Part shown: piece by piece, positions 1 through 8,174 of the stretch | Position numbering within the stretch: position 1 is the first letter of the stretch | Layout of the letters: the number at the start of each line of letters is the position of its first letter | NCBI RefSeq assembly: GCF_902859765.1 | Contig: NZ_CADIJV010000004.1 | Coordinates: 186,001-250,000 of the forward strand | Direction of reading: 5' to 3' | Length of the DNA: 64,000 nucleotides | DNA from: Achromobacter pulmonis | Lineage (GTDB): Bacteria; Pseudomonadota; Gammaproteobacteria; Burkholderiales; Burkholderiaceae_B | Position numbers and translations under genes: made by a program | The notes under the pieces: generated by a model | Told to the model about the DNA's origin: nothing | Seen by the model: the letters and a program-made list of their open reading frames with translations, nothing else | Database searches by the model: none

Positions 1-109
1 GCTGATCCGGCACCCCGGCAAACCCCGACGGGGCCTGTCCGGCGGCAGGCGGCGATGCATGATCGCCCCCCCCCCCACCGCACGGCAGGCCCCGTCGTTC
101 TGGCTGCAG

Positions 110-508
110 TCAAGTGCCTTGCGGCAGTTTCGCGATCACCTTGATCTCGAAATCGAAGCCATACAGCCAGGTCACGCCCACCGCCGTCAGTGTCGGGTGC
201 GGCGCCTGGCCCCAGTATTGCGGCACCACCTTCCAGATGGCCTCGAATTTCGCGGCCGGGTCCACCATGAACACGGTCACGTCGACCACGTCCGCGAAGC
301 TGGCGCCGGCCGCCTCGAGGATCGCATTCAGGTTGTCGAACGCCTGCCGCACCTGGGCCTCCAGTTGCGGCTCGGGCGAGCCATCTTCGCGGCTGCCCAC
401 CTGGCCCGAGACGAACAGGAAACCGTTGGAACGGATCGCCGGCGAATAGCGGTTGCGCGCGTACAGCGCCTGGCGCCCGGCCGGGAAAACCACATCACGT
501 GTTGCCAT
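110..508 (-). CDS. Rid family (YjgF/YER057c/UK114) protein
   Basis: A 132-residue protein of the Rid fold, whose best-known members hydrolyse reactive enamine/imine intermediates released by PLP enzymes. The N-terminal part (SNGFLFVSGQVG) and the central AFDNLNAILEAAGAS stretch are typical of the family. The start is ATG at 508, 9 bases after AGGAG; an upstream in-frame start would add 11 Arg-rich residues without a ribosome site. The position that carries the substrate-carboxylate-binding arginine in true RidA (P-x-R-S/T) reads HPTLT here, so classical imine deaminase activity is doubtful and a Rid subgroup of unknown role is more likely. It is divergent from the LysR gene at 648, which may control it. 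Confidence 0.85.
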   Translation of the reverse strand: MATRDVVFPAGRQALYARNRYSPAIRSNGFLFVSGQVGSREDGSPEPQLEAQVRQAFDNLNAILEAAGASFADVVDVTVFMVDPAAKFEAIWKVVPQYWGQAPHPTLTAVGVTWLYGFDFEIKVIAKLPQGT

Positions 509-647
509 CTTCCTACTCCTGCGGCGGGCCCTGGCCCGCATTGATCATGCAGGCACTTTACGGACGCGGGCGACGGCGATAAACGGGCAAGCCTGTCCTT
601 CACTGTTTGTAGAATGCAAACAATCCCCAGATTCCCGGAGTGGCGCG

Positions 648-1586
648 ATGGACCGTTTCGATGCGATGCAGGCCTTTGCCCGCGTGGTGGAGACCGGCAG
701 TTTCACCAAGGCGGCCGAGACCCTGCACATGAGCAAGACCAGCGTCACCCAACTGGTGCAGCAGCTTGAGGCCCGGCTGCGGGTGCGGTTGCTCAACCGC
801 ACCACCCGCAAGGTCAATGTCACCGCCGACGGCGCGGTCTACTACGAACGCGTGCTGCGCCTGCTGGCCGACATGGATGACGCCGAGACCAGCCTGTCCG
901 GCGCCGCCGCCGCGCCGCGCGGCCGGCTGCGGGTCGACGTGCCCAGCCCGCTGGCGCGCATGATCCTGGTGCCCGCCCTGCCCGCCTTCCATGCGCGCTA
1001 CCCGGACATTCAGCTCGACATGGGCGTCAGCGACCGCATCGTCGATGTGATCGGCGAGACCGTCGATTGCGTGGTGCGCGGCGGCGAACTGACCGACCAG
1101 TCGCTGGTGGCGCGCCGCGTCGGCGACCTGCAATTGCGCGTCTACGCCGCGCCCGCCTATCTGCGGCGCGCCGGCGCGCCCGATCATCCGCGCGACCTGG
1201 AAGACAGCCACCACCGCATCGTCGGCTTTCTCTGGTCGCGCAGCGGCAAGCCGCTGCCCTACGCCATGCGGCGCGGCGACGAGAACCTGCACGTGCACGG
1301 CCGCTACGTGGTGGCAATGGATGACGGCAACGCCTATCTGGCCGCGGGGCTGGCCGGCATGGGGGTGCTGTGGCTGCCGGACTACATGGCGCGTGAACAC
1401 GCCGAGCGCGGCGAACTGGTGCCGCTGTTCGAGGACTGGCAGCTCGATGCCATGCCCCTGTACCTCGCCTACCCGCCCAACCGTCACGTCAGCGCCAAGC
1501 TGCGGGTATTCATCGACTGGGTGGTGGAACTGATGGCGCGGCATGCGCCGGTAGCCATGCCGCCCCCTGGCGGCGTCCCGGCCTGA
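648..1586 (+). CDS. LysR-type transcriptional regulator
   Basis: A 312-residue LysR regulator. Residues 1-60 form the winged helix-turn-helix (FARVVETGSFTKAAETLHMS) and residues 90-300 the periplasmic-binding-like effector domain. The N-terminal helix MDRFDAMQAFARV and the later SPLARMILVPALPAF motif are typical of the CrgA/DsdC-like subgroup. The ATG at 648 follows GGAG by 7 bases; the longer open frame starting at 453 has no LysR-like extension. It is divergent from the Rid protein gene, the usual arrangement for a LysR regulator and its target. The effector is unknown. Confidence 0.9.
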   Translation: MDRFDAMQAFARVVETGSFTKAAETLHMSKTSVTQLVQQLEARLRVRLLNRTTRKVNVTADGAVYYERVLRLLADMDDAETSLSGAAAAPRGRLRVDVPSPLARMILVPALPAFHARYPDIQLDMGVSDRIVDVIGETVDCVVRGGELTDQSLVARRVGDLQLRVYAAPAYLRRAGAPDHPRDLEDSHHRIVGFLWSRSGKPLPYAMRRGDENLHVHGRYVVAMDDGNAYLAAGLAGMGVLWLPDYMAREHAERGELVPLFEDWQLDAMPLYLAYPPNRHVSAKLRVFIDWVVELMARHAPVAMPPPGGVPA

Positions 1587-1719
1587 CCCCCGGGGCCGGC
1601 GGCGGCCGTGCGCCACGCGCCCCGGACACGAAAAATTAAAGCGGATATTAAGGCCGCGCCCCTACAATCGACCCCGCCTTCGTGGCATTTCCCTGCCCCC
1701 CCGCGCAGACCCGGCAGGG

Positions 1720-1810
1720 AAACCGTTGTCCATGTCCGCTTGCGGCCGAAAGGCCCTCTCCCGGCTGGCAACCCTCGTAATCGGGTCCGCCGCTTTCCGG
1801 TTCGCCTCCC
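1720..1810 (+). other. Structured leader candidate upstream of the Tgl-like gene
   Basis: Between the LysR stop at 1586 and the gene at 1811 lie 224 bases. They include a TACAAT hexamer at 1663-1668 that could be a -10 element. A GGCC-GAAA-GGCC tetraloop hairpin sits at 1744-1755, and shortly after it ACCC and GGGT can pair around TCGTAATC. No known riboswitch consensus was recognised. It could equally be untranslated spacer. Confidence 0.25.
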
Positions 1811-2986
1811 ATGCCGTCTACCCTGCAATCGCCGCCGCATCCCGACCCAGGCGGGGTCCTCATCGCTAGCCCCGATCCGGCCGGGACGGCCGTCGCGCTG
1901 GAGGCCGCGCAGCGCCTGCTGGCCGACCTGGGCTTGCGCACCGCCGCCCATTGCGAGGTTCGCGGCGAGGCCGCGCCGTTCATCCACGCCGCCCTCACCC
2001 CCGGTTTCGCCGCCAGCTACCTGCCCGAGCACGACACCACCGGCGTGGCGCGGGCGCTGAGCCTGCGCACCGACGCGGACGACGCCGACCTCGATCGCGA
2101 AATCATGCTGGCGATGCTGGCCAGCCCGGTGGCGTTCGACTTTCCCTCGGTCGCGGAGCTGGAATCGGCCGTGCGCATCCGCCGCTATATCGTGCGCGCG
2201 GCCGGCAAGACGGCGCTGGCCTTCGACACCGAGCATGCCGAACGCCCCGAGGACTACTGGACCTACGACGAGGCGCGCGGCTTCACCATACTGCCGGGAC
2301 GCTCGCTGATCGACGGCCTGCGCAAGGCCACGCAACCCGAGGCGTCCGGCCAGCTGTATGCGTTTTCCTGCTACCGCGCCACCGAATACGTCACCGTGCT
2401 CGGCATTGCCCAGGAGCTGCGCGAGGCCAATCCCGAGCTGGGCGAGCGGCTGCAACGCCAGTGGGAAACGCGCGCGGTCATGTCCGGCAGCTTCCACGAC
2501 ACGTTCCTGCGGGAGTACGGCACGCTGGCGGCGCCGCTGCCGCAACGCTTCTACGTGCCGGGCGACCGGCTCTGGTTCCGCAACCCCGATGCCGCGTCTT
2601 CGGATGTGGAAGGTTACGAGGGCTCATGGGTGTTCTACCTGGGCGGCGGCCTGTTCAACAATTTCTGGGAACGCGGCGCGCCCTACACGCTGACCGCCAA
2701 GTGCGTCGAGATCTACCACTGGCGCCACGGCCTGCGCACCGACGCCGCCGGCAAGCGCTACATCGACGAAGCCATCGTCAAGGACCGCATGCAGCAGACC
2801 CTGGCCGACCCGGCGGCCTGCGCCGACATCCTGGCGCGCATGATGCGGATCCGCGACCCCCAGGGCGTCTACGCCGAAGGGGGCTGCATCGATGCCACGC
2901 GCGAGCGGGTGCGCTGGGTCCGGGCCGGCCATAGCGATATCGCGTTGCCCGATTTCCCCGCCGCCGCGGGCGCCCGCGCCGCCTAG
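1811..2986 (+). CDS. Bacillus Tgl-like protein-glutamine gamma-glutamyltransferase homologue
   Basis: A 391-residue protein whose middle resembles spore transglutaminase Tgl. Residues 104-138 (SPVAFDFPSVAELES) match the Tgl N-terminal helix region. QLYAFSC at 181-187 matches FYAFEC, which holds the catalytic cysteine, so Cys187 is the predicted nucleophile. FYVPGDRLWFRNPD at 247-260 and YEGSWVFYLGGG at 269-280 match the later strands. Bacillus Tgl is about 245 residues, so this protein has about 100 extra N-terminal and 50 extra C-terminal residues. The two glutamates that assist the cysteine in Bacillus Tgl align with Ser186 and Ser272. No ribosome site precedes the ATG at 1811. It stands alone between LysR genes. 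Family assignment is from motif recall; activity is uncertain. Confidence 0.6.
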   Translation: MPSTLQSPPHPDPGGVLIASPDPAGTAVALEAAQRLLADLGLRTAAHCEVRGEAAPFIHAALTPGFAASYLPEHDTTGVARALSLRTDADDADLDREIMLAMLASPVAFDFPSVAELESAVRIRRYIVRAAGKTALAFDTEHAERPEDYWTYDEARGFTILPGRSLIDGLRKATQPEASGQLYAFSCYRATEYVTVLGIAQELREANPELGERLQRQWETRAVMSGSFHDTFLREYGTLAAPLPQRFYVPGDRLWFRNPDAASSDVEGYEGSWVFYLGGGLFNNFWERGAPYTLTAKCVEIYHWRHGLRTDAAGKRYIDEAIVKDRMQQTLADPAACADILARMMRIRDPQGVYAEGGCIDATRERVRWVRAGHSDIALPDFPAAAGARAA

Positions 2987-3062
2987 GCATCCCGGCGCGA
3001 GCCGGCGGCGCGTCGACACGACCGGCAGCGTGCGGCGCGCGATCGCGCGCGTCCATACCTGG

Positions 3063-3947
3063 TCATGCCTGCGCCAGGCGCGCCGCCAGGGCCAGCGCCC
3101 GCGCCAGAAAGGGCGAGCCATCGTCCTTGCGATAGCTGGCGATCACCGGCGACACGAACGTGGCCGCGTCGATCCGCACGTGGACCACGTCGCGCCGCTG
3201 CAAGCGCTGTACCGAGGCCGGCACCACCGTCACCCCCAGTCCGGCCGCGACCAGACCGATCGCGGTCTGCAATTCGTTGGCTTCCTGGACCACCTTCGGC
3301 GCGTGGCCGGCGGCGCGGAACAGGTCCAGCACGTGATCGGCGAAATTGGGCCGCGGCCGCGCCGGATACAGTAGGAACGGCTCGCGCGCCAGCCGGTCGA
3401 CCGAGACGCTGGCGCAAGCGGCCAGCGGATGATGCCGCGGCACCGCCGCCATCAGCGGCTCGGTCATCAGCACGCGGCGCTCGATCGCGGGATCGTCCAG
3501 CAGGATGCGGCCGATGCCCAGGTCGATGCGGCCGGCCTTGAGCGCCTCCAGTTGCGGCAACGTGGTCATCTCGGCCAGGCCGACCTCGACCTTTTCGTCC
3601 GCGCCCCGCAGTTGCCGGATCAGTTCGGGCACGAAACCGTACAGGGTCGACGGCACGAAGCCGATACCGAACCAGCGGCGCCGCGCCTGTCCCAGGCGCC
3701 GGGTGCCTGCCAGCACTTCGTCCAGGCGCGCCGTCAGCGACAGCGATTGCTCCAGCAGAAAGCGCCCCGCTTCGGTCAGGCGCAGGGCCCGGGTCGTGCG
3801 CTCGAATAGCGCCACGCCCAGTTCTTCTTCCATCTGGCGGATCTGGCGGCTCAGCGGCGGCTGGGCCATGTGCAGCGCCTCGGCTGCGCGGGTGAAACTG
3901 CCTTCGCGCGCCACCGCCTGGAAATATCGCAGATGCCGCAATTCCAT
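3063..3947 (-). CDS. LysR-type regulator, CatR/BenM-like
   Basis: A 294-residue LysR regulator with the CatR/CbnR-style N-terminus MELRHLRYFQAVAREGSFTR and the recognition helix AQPPLSRQIRQMEEELG. Residues 90-290 are the effector domain. It is divergent from the muconate cycloisomerase-like gene at 4055, with 107 bases between them. This is the arrangement of catR and catB, where the regulator activates the divergent gene when cis,cis-muconate binds. The start ATG at 3947 gives the canonical family N-terminus. The ligand here is inferred only from the neighbour. Confidence 0.85.
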   Translation of the reverse strand: MELRHLRYFQAVAREGSFTRAAEALHMAQPPLSRQIRQMEEELGVALFERTTRALRLTEAGRFLLEQSLSLTARLDEVLAGTRRLGQARRRWFGIGFVPSTLYGFVPELIRQLRGADEKVEVGLAEMTTLPQLEALKAGRIDLGIGRILLDDPAIERRVLMTEPLMAAVPRHHPLAACASVSVDRLAREPFLLYPARPRPNFADHVLDLFRAAGHAPKVVQEANELQTAIGLVAAGLGVTVVPASVQRLQRRDVVHVRIDAATFVSPVIASYRKDDGSPFLARALALAARLAQA

Positions 3948-3977
3948 GATCTATTCGGACCCAAAAGGTATCAATAT

Positions 3978-3992
3978 AGACTCATATAGTCT
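3978..3992. promoter_or_regulatory. Candidate LysR operator between catR-like and catB-like genes
   Basis: A perfect inverted repeat, AGACT-CATAT-AGTCT, lies midway between the divergent starts at 3947 and 4055. It sits in a locally AT-rich patch. LysR regulators bind short interrupted dyads at such sites. Confidence 0.5.
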
Positions 3993-4054
3993 TGGACTTA
4001 AGGACTTTTAGCAAGCGATACTGCGCCTTATCTGATCAACCTGCCTTGGAAAGT

Positions 4055-5179
4055 ATGAATCCGGTAACGATAAACGCGGTCGAAGCGATCCTGGTGGATC
4101 TGCCGACCATCCGCGCCCACCAGTTGGCCATGGCGGTGATGCAGCGCCAGACGCTGGTGATCGTGCGCCTGCGCTGCAGCGACGGCATCGAAGGCATCGG
4201 CGAAGCCACCACCATCGGCGGCCTGTCGTATGGCGAGGAAAGTCCGGAAGGCATCAAGCTGGCCATCGACACCTATCTGGCGCCGGCCCTGGCCGGCCTG
4301 GACGCCAGCAACATTCACGCCGCGATGCGGCGCCTGGAAAGCGTGGCGCGCGGCAACCGGTTCGCCAAGTCGGCGCTGGAGAGCGCGCTGCTCGATGCCC
4401 AGGGCAAGCGCCTGGGCGTGTCGGTTTCGACCCTGCTGGGCGGCGCCGTGCGCGATCGCCTGCCGGTGCTGTGGACCCTGGCCAGCGGCGACACCGCGCG
4501 CGATATCGAGGAAGCCGAAGCGCTGCTCGCGAGCCGCCGCCACAACACCTTCAAGCTCAAGGTCGGCCGCCGCGCGGTGGCCGACGATGTGGCCCACGTG
4601 TCGCGCATCAAGCAGGCGCTGGGTGACCGCGCCCGCGTCACGGTGGACGTGAACCAGGCCTGGAACGAGGCCGATGCGGCCGGCGCCATCGCGCGCCTGG
4701 AAGCGGCCGGCGTCGACCTGATCGAACAGCCGATCCCGCGCGCCAACCTGGCCGGCATGGCGCGGCTGGCGGCGCGCTTCGTGGTGCCCATCATGGCCGA
4801 CGAAGCCGTCAACGGCCCCGAGGACGCGCTTGCCATCGCGCGCCAGGGCGCGGCCGACGTGCTGGCGCTGAAGATCGCCAAGTCCGGCGGCATCCATGAA
4901 ATGCTGCGCACCGCGGCGGTGGGCGATGCCGCCGGCCTGTCGCTGTATGGCGGCACCATGCTGGAAGGCTCGATCGGCTCGATCGCCTCGGCCCACGGGT
5001 TTGCCTGCCTGCCGCGGCTGTCGTGGGGCACCGAGCTGTTCGGCCCGCTGCTGCTCAAGGACGACATCGTCGCCAGCGCGCCGCGCTACCGCGATTTCGA
5101 AATGGAGATCCCCACCGGCCCCGGCCTGGGCCTGGTGCTGGACGAAGACAAACTGGCTTTCTACCGCAGGGACCGCTGA
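4055..5179 (+). CDS. catB: Muconate cycloisomerase-family enzyme (CatB-like)
   Basis: A 374-residue enolase-superfamily enzyme. The N-terminal capping domain (1-125) includes the IGEATTIGGLSYGEES loop. The barrel carries the usual catalytic lysine pair in KLKVG and the metal ligands in VDVNQAW, IEQP and MADEAV. It also has the later lysine in LKIAKSGG and the GGTMLEGSIGS segment. CatB converts cis,cis-muconate to muconolactone in the beta-ketoadipate pathway. The start ATG at 4055 follows GGAAAG. No catA, catC or pca genes are in the window; the next gene is a Bug receptor, so the substrate could be another dicarboxylate lactonised by this subgroup. Confidence 0.82.
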   Translation: MNPVTINAVEAILVDLPTIRAHQLAMAVMQRQTLVIVRLRCSDGIEGIGEATTIGGLSYGEESPEGIKLAIDTYLAPALAGLDASNIHAAMRRLESVARGNRFAKSALESALLDAQGKRLGVSVSTLLGGAVRDRLPVLWTLASGDTARDIEEAEALLASRRHNTFKLKVGRRAVADDVAHVSRIKQALGDRARVTVDVNQAWNEADAAGAIARLEAAGVDLIEQPIPRANLAGMARLAARFVVPIMADEAVNGPEDALAIARQGAADVLALKIAKSGGIHEMLRTAAVGDAAGLSLYGGTMLEGSIGSIASAHGFACLPRLSWGTELFGPLLLKDDIVASAPRYRDFEMEIPTGPGLGLVLDEDKLAFYRRDR

Positions 5180-5260
5180 CGCGCCCTGCCCCACGTTGGT
5201 CCCGCGCGCCGCCCCGCACCGGCGCGCGGACAGAATAATTCAAGCACACGGAGACACGCT

Positions 5261-6247
5261 ATGGCTTTGCGCTACGCCTTCAAACACCTCGCCCGGGCCT
5301 GCATGGGCCTGGCCCTGCTCGGCGCCGCCGGCACCGCCCTGGCCGAGGGCTACCCCGACCGCCCGGTCAAATGGATCGTGCCGTTCCCGCCGGGCGGCGC
5401 CATGGACAGCATCGCCCGCACCCTGGGCGAATCCATGGGCAAGCAGCTCAATACGTCGTTCATCATCGAGAACCGCGCCGGCGCGGGCGGCAATATCGGC
5501 GCGGCCAGCGTGGCGCGCGCCAAGCCCGACGGCTACACGATCCTGATCGTGGCCAACGGCATGGCGGTCAACCCGGCGTTGTACGCCGACCTGAACTACG
5601 ATCCGATCAAGGATTTCGCGCCCATCTCGCTGCTGGCGGTGGTGCCGAACGTGCTGGTCACCAACCCGGCGCGCAATGATGTCAAGAGCGTCAACGAGGT
5701 GATCGCCAAGGCCAAGGCGCAGCCCAATCACTACACCTATGCCTCGGCCGGCGTCGGCACTTCGATCCACCTGGCCGGCGAGCTGTTCGTGTCGATGGCC
5801 AAGATCGACATGCTGCACGTGCCGTACAAGGGCAGCGGCCCGGCCATCGCCGATCTGCTGGGCGGACAAGTGGACTACATGTTCGACAGCATCACCTCGG
5901 CCAAGCCGCACATCGAAGCCGGCAAGCTGCGCGCGCTGGCGGTGACCACCGCCAAGCGCTCGGCCGCGCTGCCCGACGTGCCCACCGTGGCGGAAAGCGG
6001 CCTGCCCGGCTACGAACTGATGCCCTGGTTCGCCGCTTTCGCGCCGGCCGGCACGCCGCCCGAGGTGGTGGCCAAGCTCAACACCGCCATGCGCGAGGCC
6101 TTGAACGAACCCAAGGTCAAGGCGACGCTGGCGTCGATCGGCGCCGAATCCATCGGCGGCACGCCCGACGAGCTGCGTGACTACCTGGCCAAGGAAACCG
6201 CGCAGTGGAAGGTGTTGGTGAAGGAACGCAACATCAAGATCAACTGA
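5261..6247 (+). CDS. Bug/TctC-family periplasmic solute receptor
   Basis: A 328-residue exported receptor. Residues 1-28 form a Sec signal peptide ending GTALA. The mature part has the Bug signatures YPDRPVKWIVPFPPGG, IENRAGAGGNIGA and PDGYT. Later come LNYDPIKDFAPIS and VPYKGSGPAIADLLGG. Such receptors bind carboxylates, often for TctAB-type transporters or signalling. It lies 81 bases after catB on the same strand, so it probably belongs to that operon and binds a related aromatic-acid or dicarboxylate compound. GGAG precedes the ATG by 7 bases. Confidence 0.92.
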   Translation: MALRYAFKHLARACMGLALLGAAGTALAEGYPDRPVKWIVPFPPGGAMDSIARTLGESMGKQLNTSFIIENRAGAGGNIGAASVARAKPDGYTILIVANGMAVNPALYADLNYDPIKDFAPISLLAVVPNVLVTNPARNDVKSVNEVIAKAKAQPNHYTYASAGVGTSIHLAGELFVSMAKIDMLHVPYKGSGPAIADLLGGQVDYMFDSITSAKPHIEAGKLRALAVTTAKRSAALPDVPTVAESGLPGYELMPWFAAFAPAGTPPEVVAKLNTAMREALNEPKVKATLASIGAESIGGTPDELRDYLAKETAQWKVLVKERNIKIN

Positions 6248-6285
6248 GTCCGTGGCGGGTCCGGTCGGACCCGCACAATCGGAAA

Positions 6286-6304
6286 CCCCGGCCCAGGGCC
6301 GGGG
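6286..6304. terminator. Bidirectional terminator-like hairpin between convergent Bug genes
   Basis: A perfect GC-rich dyad, CCCCGGCCC-A-GGGCCGGGG, lies between two convergent genes ending at 6247 and 6357. A second dyad, GCGGGTCCG and CGGACCCGC, lies at 6255-6274. Neither has a clear T-tract, so efficiency is uncertain. Confidence 0.45.
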
Positions 6305-6356
6305 TGGCAATCAGGTCTTGCATGATGCGCCGCGGGCTTGCGCCCATGCGCGGCCA

Positions 6357-7346
6357 TCACTCCACCGTCGCCCCCGACTTCTTCACCACCTCGGCCCAGC
6401 GCGGGATCTCGGTGGCCATCAGGGCGCGCAGTTGGTCCGGCGTGCTGCCGACCAGTTCCATGCCCATGGTCTTGCCGAGCTTTTCCCGCACATCGGGTTC
6501 CTTCAGGATCACCGCGATCTCGGCGGCAAGCTTGTCCAGGATCGGCCGGGGCGTGCCCTTAGGCGCGTACACCGCCTGCCACGACGCCATCTGAAAGCCC
6601 GGCACGCCGGCCTCCTGCATGGTCGGCACGTCCGGCGCCAGCGCGATGCGGTCCTTGGTGGTGACGGCCAGCAGCTTGAGCTTGCCGCTCTGCAACAGCG
6701 GCAAGGCGGCGGTCATCTGGTCGAACATGAACGTCACCGCGCCCGAGGACACATCCACCATGGCCGGCGGCGTGCCCTTGTACGGCACGTGCGTCAGCGG
6801 CACCCCGATCATGCTGGAAAACAACTCGCCGGCCAGGTGCGTGGACGTGCCGGCGCCGGACGAGGCAAAGGTGCGCTTGGACGGGTCCTTCTTGAGCAGC
6901 GCAATCAGGTCGGCCACCGAGTTCACGCCCAGGTTCGGATCGACCAGCAGCACATTGGGCAGGTAGGCGATCAGCGACACCGGCTCGAAGTCCTTGACCG
7001 GGTCGTACTTCAGGTTCTTGTAGAGGCTGGCGTTGATGGCGTGGGTGCTGATGGTGCCGCCGAACAGCGTGTAGCCGTCGGGCGCGGCCTTGGCCACGTA
7101 GGTCGCGCCGATGCCGCCGGCCGCGCCCGGCTTGTTCTCGACGATGACGTTCTGGTGCAGCCGCTCGCCCAGTTTCTGCGCCAGCATGCGGCCGACCACG
7201 TCGGTCGAGCCGCCGACGGTGAACGGCACCACGTAGGAAATCGGCTTTTGCGCGGGCCAATCGGCGGCCGTGGCCGCCATTGCCCAGGTGCCCAGCAGCG
7301 GTCCTGCCAGCAGCGCGGCCAGCGCGCTGCGACGTTGTGTGTTCAT
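6357..7346 (-). CDS. Bug/TctC-family periplasmic solute receptor
   Basis: A 329-residue Bug receptor with an Arg-containing signal peptide (MNTQRRSALAALLAGPLLG) cleaved near ATA-ADW. It carries the family motifs PISYVVPFTVGGSTDVVGR, VENKPGAAGGIGA, LKYDPVKDFEPVS and VPYKGTPPAMVD. The ATG at 7346 follows GGAG by 6 bases; the longer frame has no ribosome site. It is the last gene of the minus-strand operon dehydratase-RraA-Bug (9905 to 6357), so it probably captures the sugar acid or hydroxy acid that this operon degrades. Confidence 0.92.
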   Translation of the reverse strand: MNTQRRSALAALLAGPLLGTWAMAATAADWPAQKPISYVVPFTVGGSTDVVGRMLAQKLGERLHQNVIVENKPGAAGGIGATYVAKAAPDGYTLFGGTISTHAINASLYKNLKYDPVKDFEPVSLIAYLPNVLLVDPNLGVNSVADLIALLKKDPSKRTFASSGAGTSTHLAGELFSSMIGVPLTHVPYKGTPPAMVDVSSGAVTFMFDQMTAALPLLQSGKLKLLAVTTKDRIALAPDVPTMQEAGVPGFQMASWQAVYAPKGTPRPILDKLAAEIAVILKEPDVREKLGKTMGMELVGSTPDQLRALMATEIPRWAEVVKKSGATVE

Positions 7347-7410
7347 GCTTGTCTCCTGCCCTCTTTGTTTTATCGGCATGGGTCGCCGGCCGGATGGCCG
7401 GCGCCAGGGC

Positions 7411-8130
7411 TCAACGGCCCTGTTCTTTGCGCCAGGCGGCGAACTTGTCCTTGCTGGCCGGGTCGGTGGGCGGATACAGGCCCAGGATCGACGCGCCCTG
7501 CCGCACCTGGCTGGTGACGAAGTCCTCGAAGGCGGTCATCTCGACCGCTTCGTCCGCGATCTCGTCGGCCAGGTGCGCCGGGATCACCACCACGCCCTCG
7601 CGGTCGCCCACGATGATGTCGCCGGGGAACACGGCCACGTCGCCGCAGCCGATCGGCGCGTTGATGTCCAGCGCCTGGTGCAGCGTCAGGTTGGTCGGCG
7701 CCGACGGCCGGTTGTGGTAGGCGGGATAGCCGAGTTCGGCGATCTCGGGCGAATCGCGGAAACCGCCGTCGGTGACCACGCCGGCCACGCCGCGCTGCAT
7801 CAGGCTGGTCACCAGGATCGAGCCGGCCGAGGCGGCGCGCGGGTCCTTGCGGCTGTCCATCACCAGCACCGCGCCCGGCGGGCAGGTCTCGACCGCGGCG
7901 CGCTGCGGGTGGGCGCGGTCCTCGAATACCTTGATGGTGTTCAGGTCATCGCGCGCCGGGATGTAGCGCAGCGTGAAGGCCGGACCCACCATGTTGGGCA
8001 GCGTGGCGTTCAGCGGCCGCACGTCCTGGATGAACTGGTTGCGCAGGCCGCGCTTGAACAAGGCGGTGCACAGCGTGGCGGTACTGATGTCGGCCAGCTT
8101 GGCGCGGGTGGCGGGATTCATGTCGGACAC
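7411..8130 (-). CDS. RraA/HMG-aldolase-family protein
   Basis: A 239-residue protein of the RraA fold, shared by RNase E inhibitor RraA and by 4-hydroxy-4-methyl-2-oxoglutarate/oxaloacetate aldolases. The signature GVAGVVTDGGFRDSPEIAEL holds the conserved Arg-Asp of the aldolase site. Another conserved block is CPPGAVLVMDSRKD. The likely start is GTG at 8130, with GGAG six bases upstream; the ATG at 8121 is too far from that site. It lies between a sugar-acid dehydratase and a Bug receptor. An aldolase or decarboxylase acting on the dehydratase product therefore fits better than RNase regulation. Confidence 0.82.
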   Translation of the reverse strand: MSDMNPATRAKLADISTATLCTALFKRGLRNQFIQDVRPLNATLPNMVGPAFTLRYIPARDDLNTIKVFEDRAHPQRAAVETCPPGAVLVMDSRKDPRAASAGSILVTSLMQRGVAGVVTDGGFRDSPEIAELGYPAYHNRPSAPTNLTLHQALDINAPIGCGDVAVFPGDIIVGDREGVVVIPAHLADEIADEAVEMTAFEDFVTSQVRQGASILGLYPPTDPASKDKFAAWRKEQGR

Positions 8131-8174
8131 GGAAAGCTCCAGGGGTCGTCAGGATAGGGACGCAAGCGTCGGGT

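Noticed and set aside
1681-1810. Cobalamin or SAM riboswitch before the Tgl-like gene (GGCAACC fragment)
   Set aside because: Only a short fragment resembles SAM-I; the other conserved blocks are missing.
1732-1869. 45-codon ORF (MSACGRKALSRL start) with a signal-like stretch overlapping the Tgl-like start
   Set aside because: No ribosome site, no known family, and it ends inside the next gene; chance is likely.
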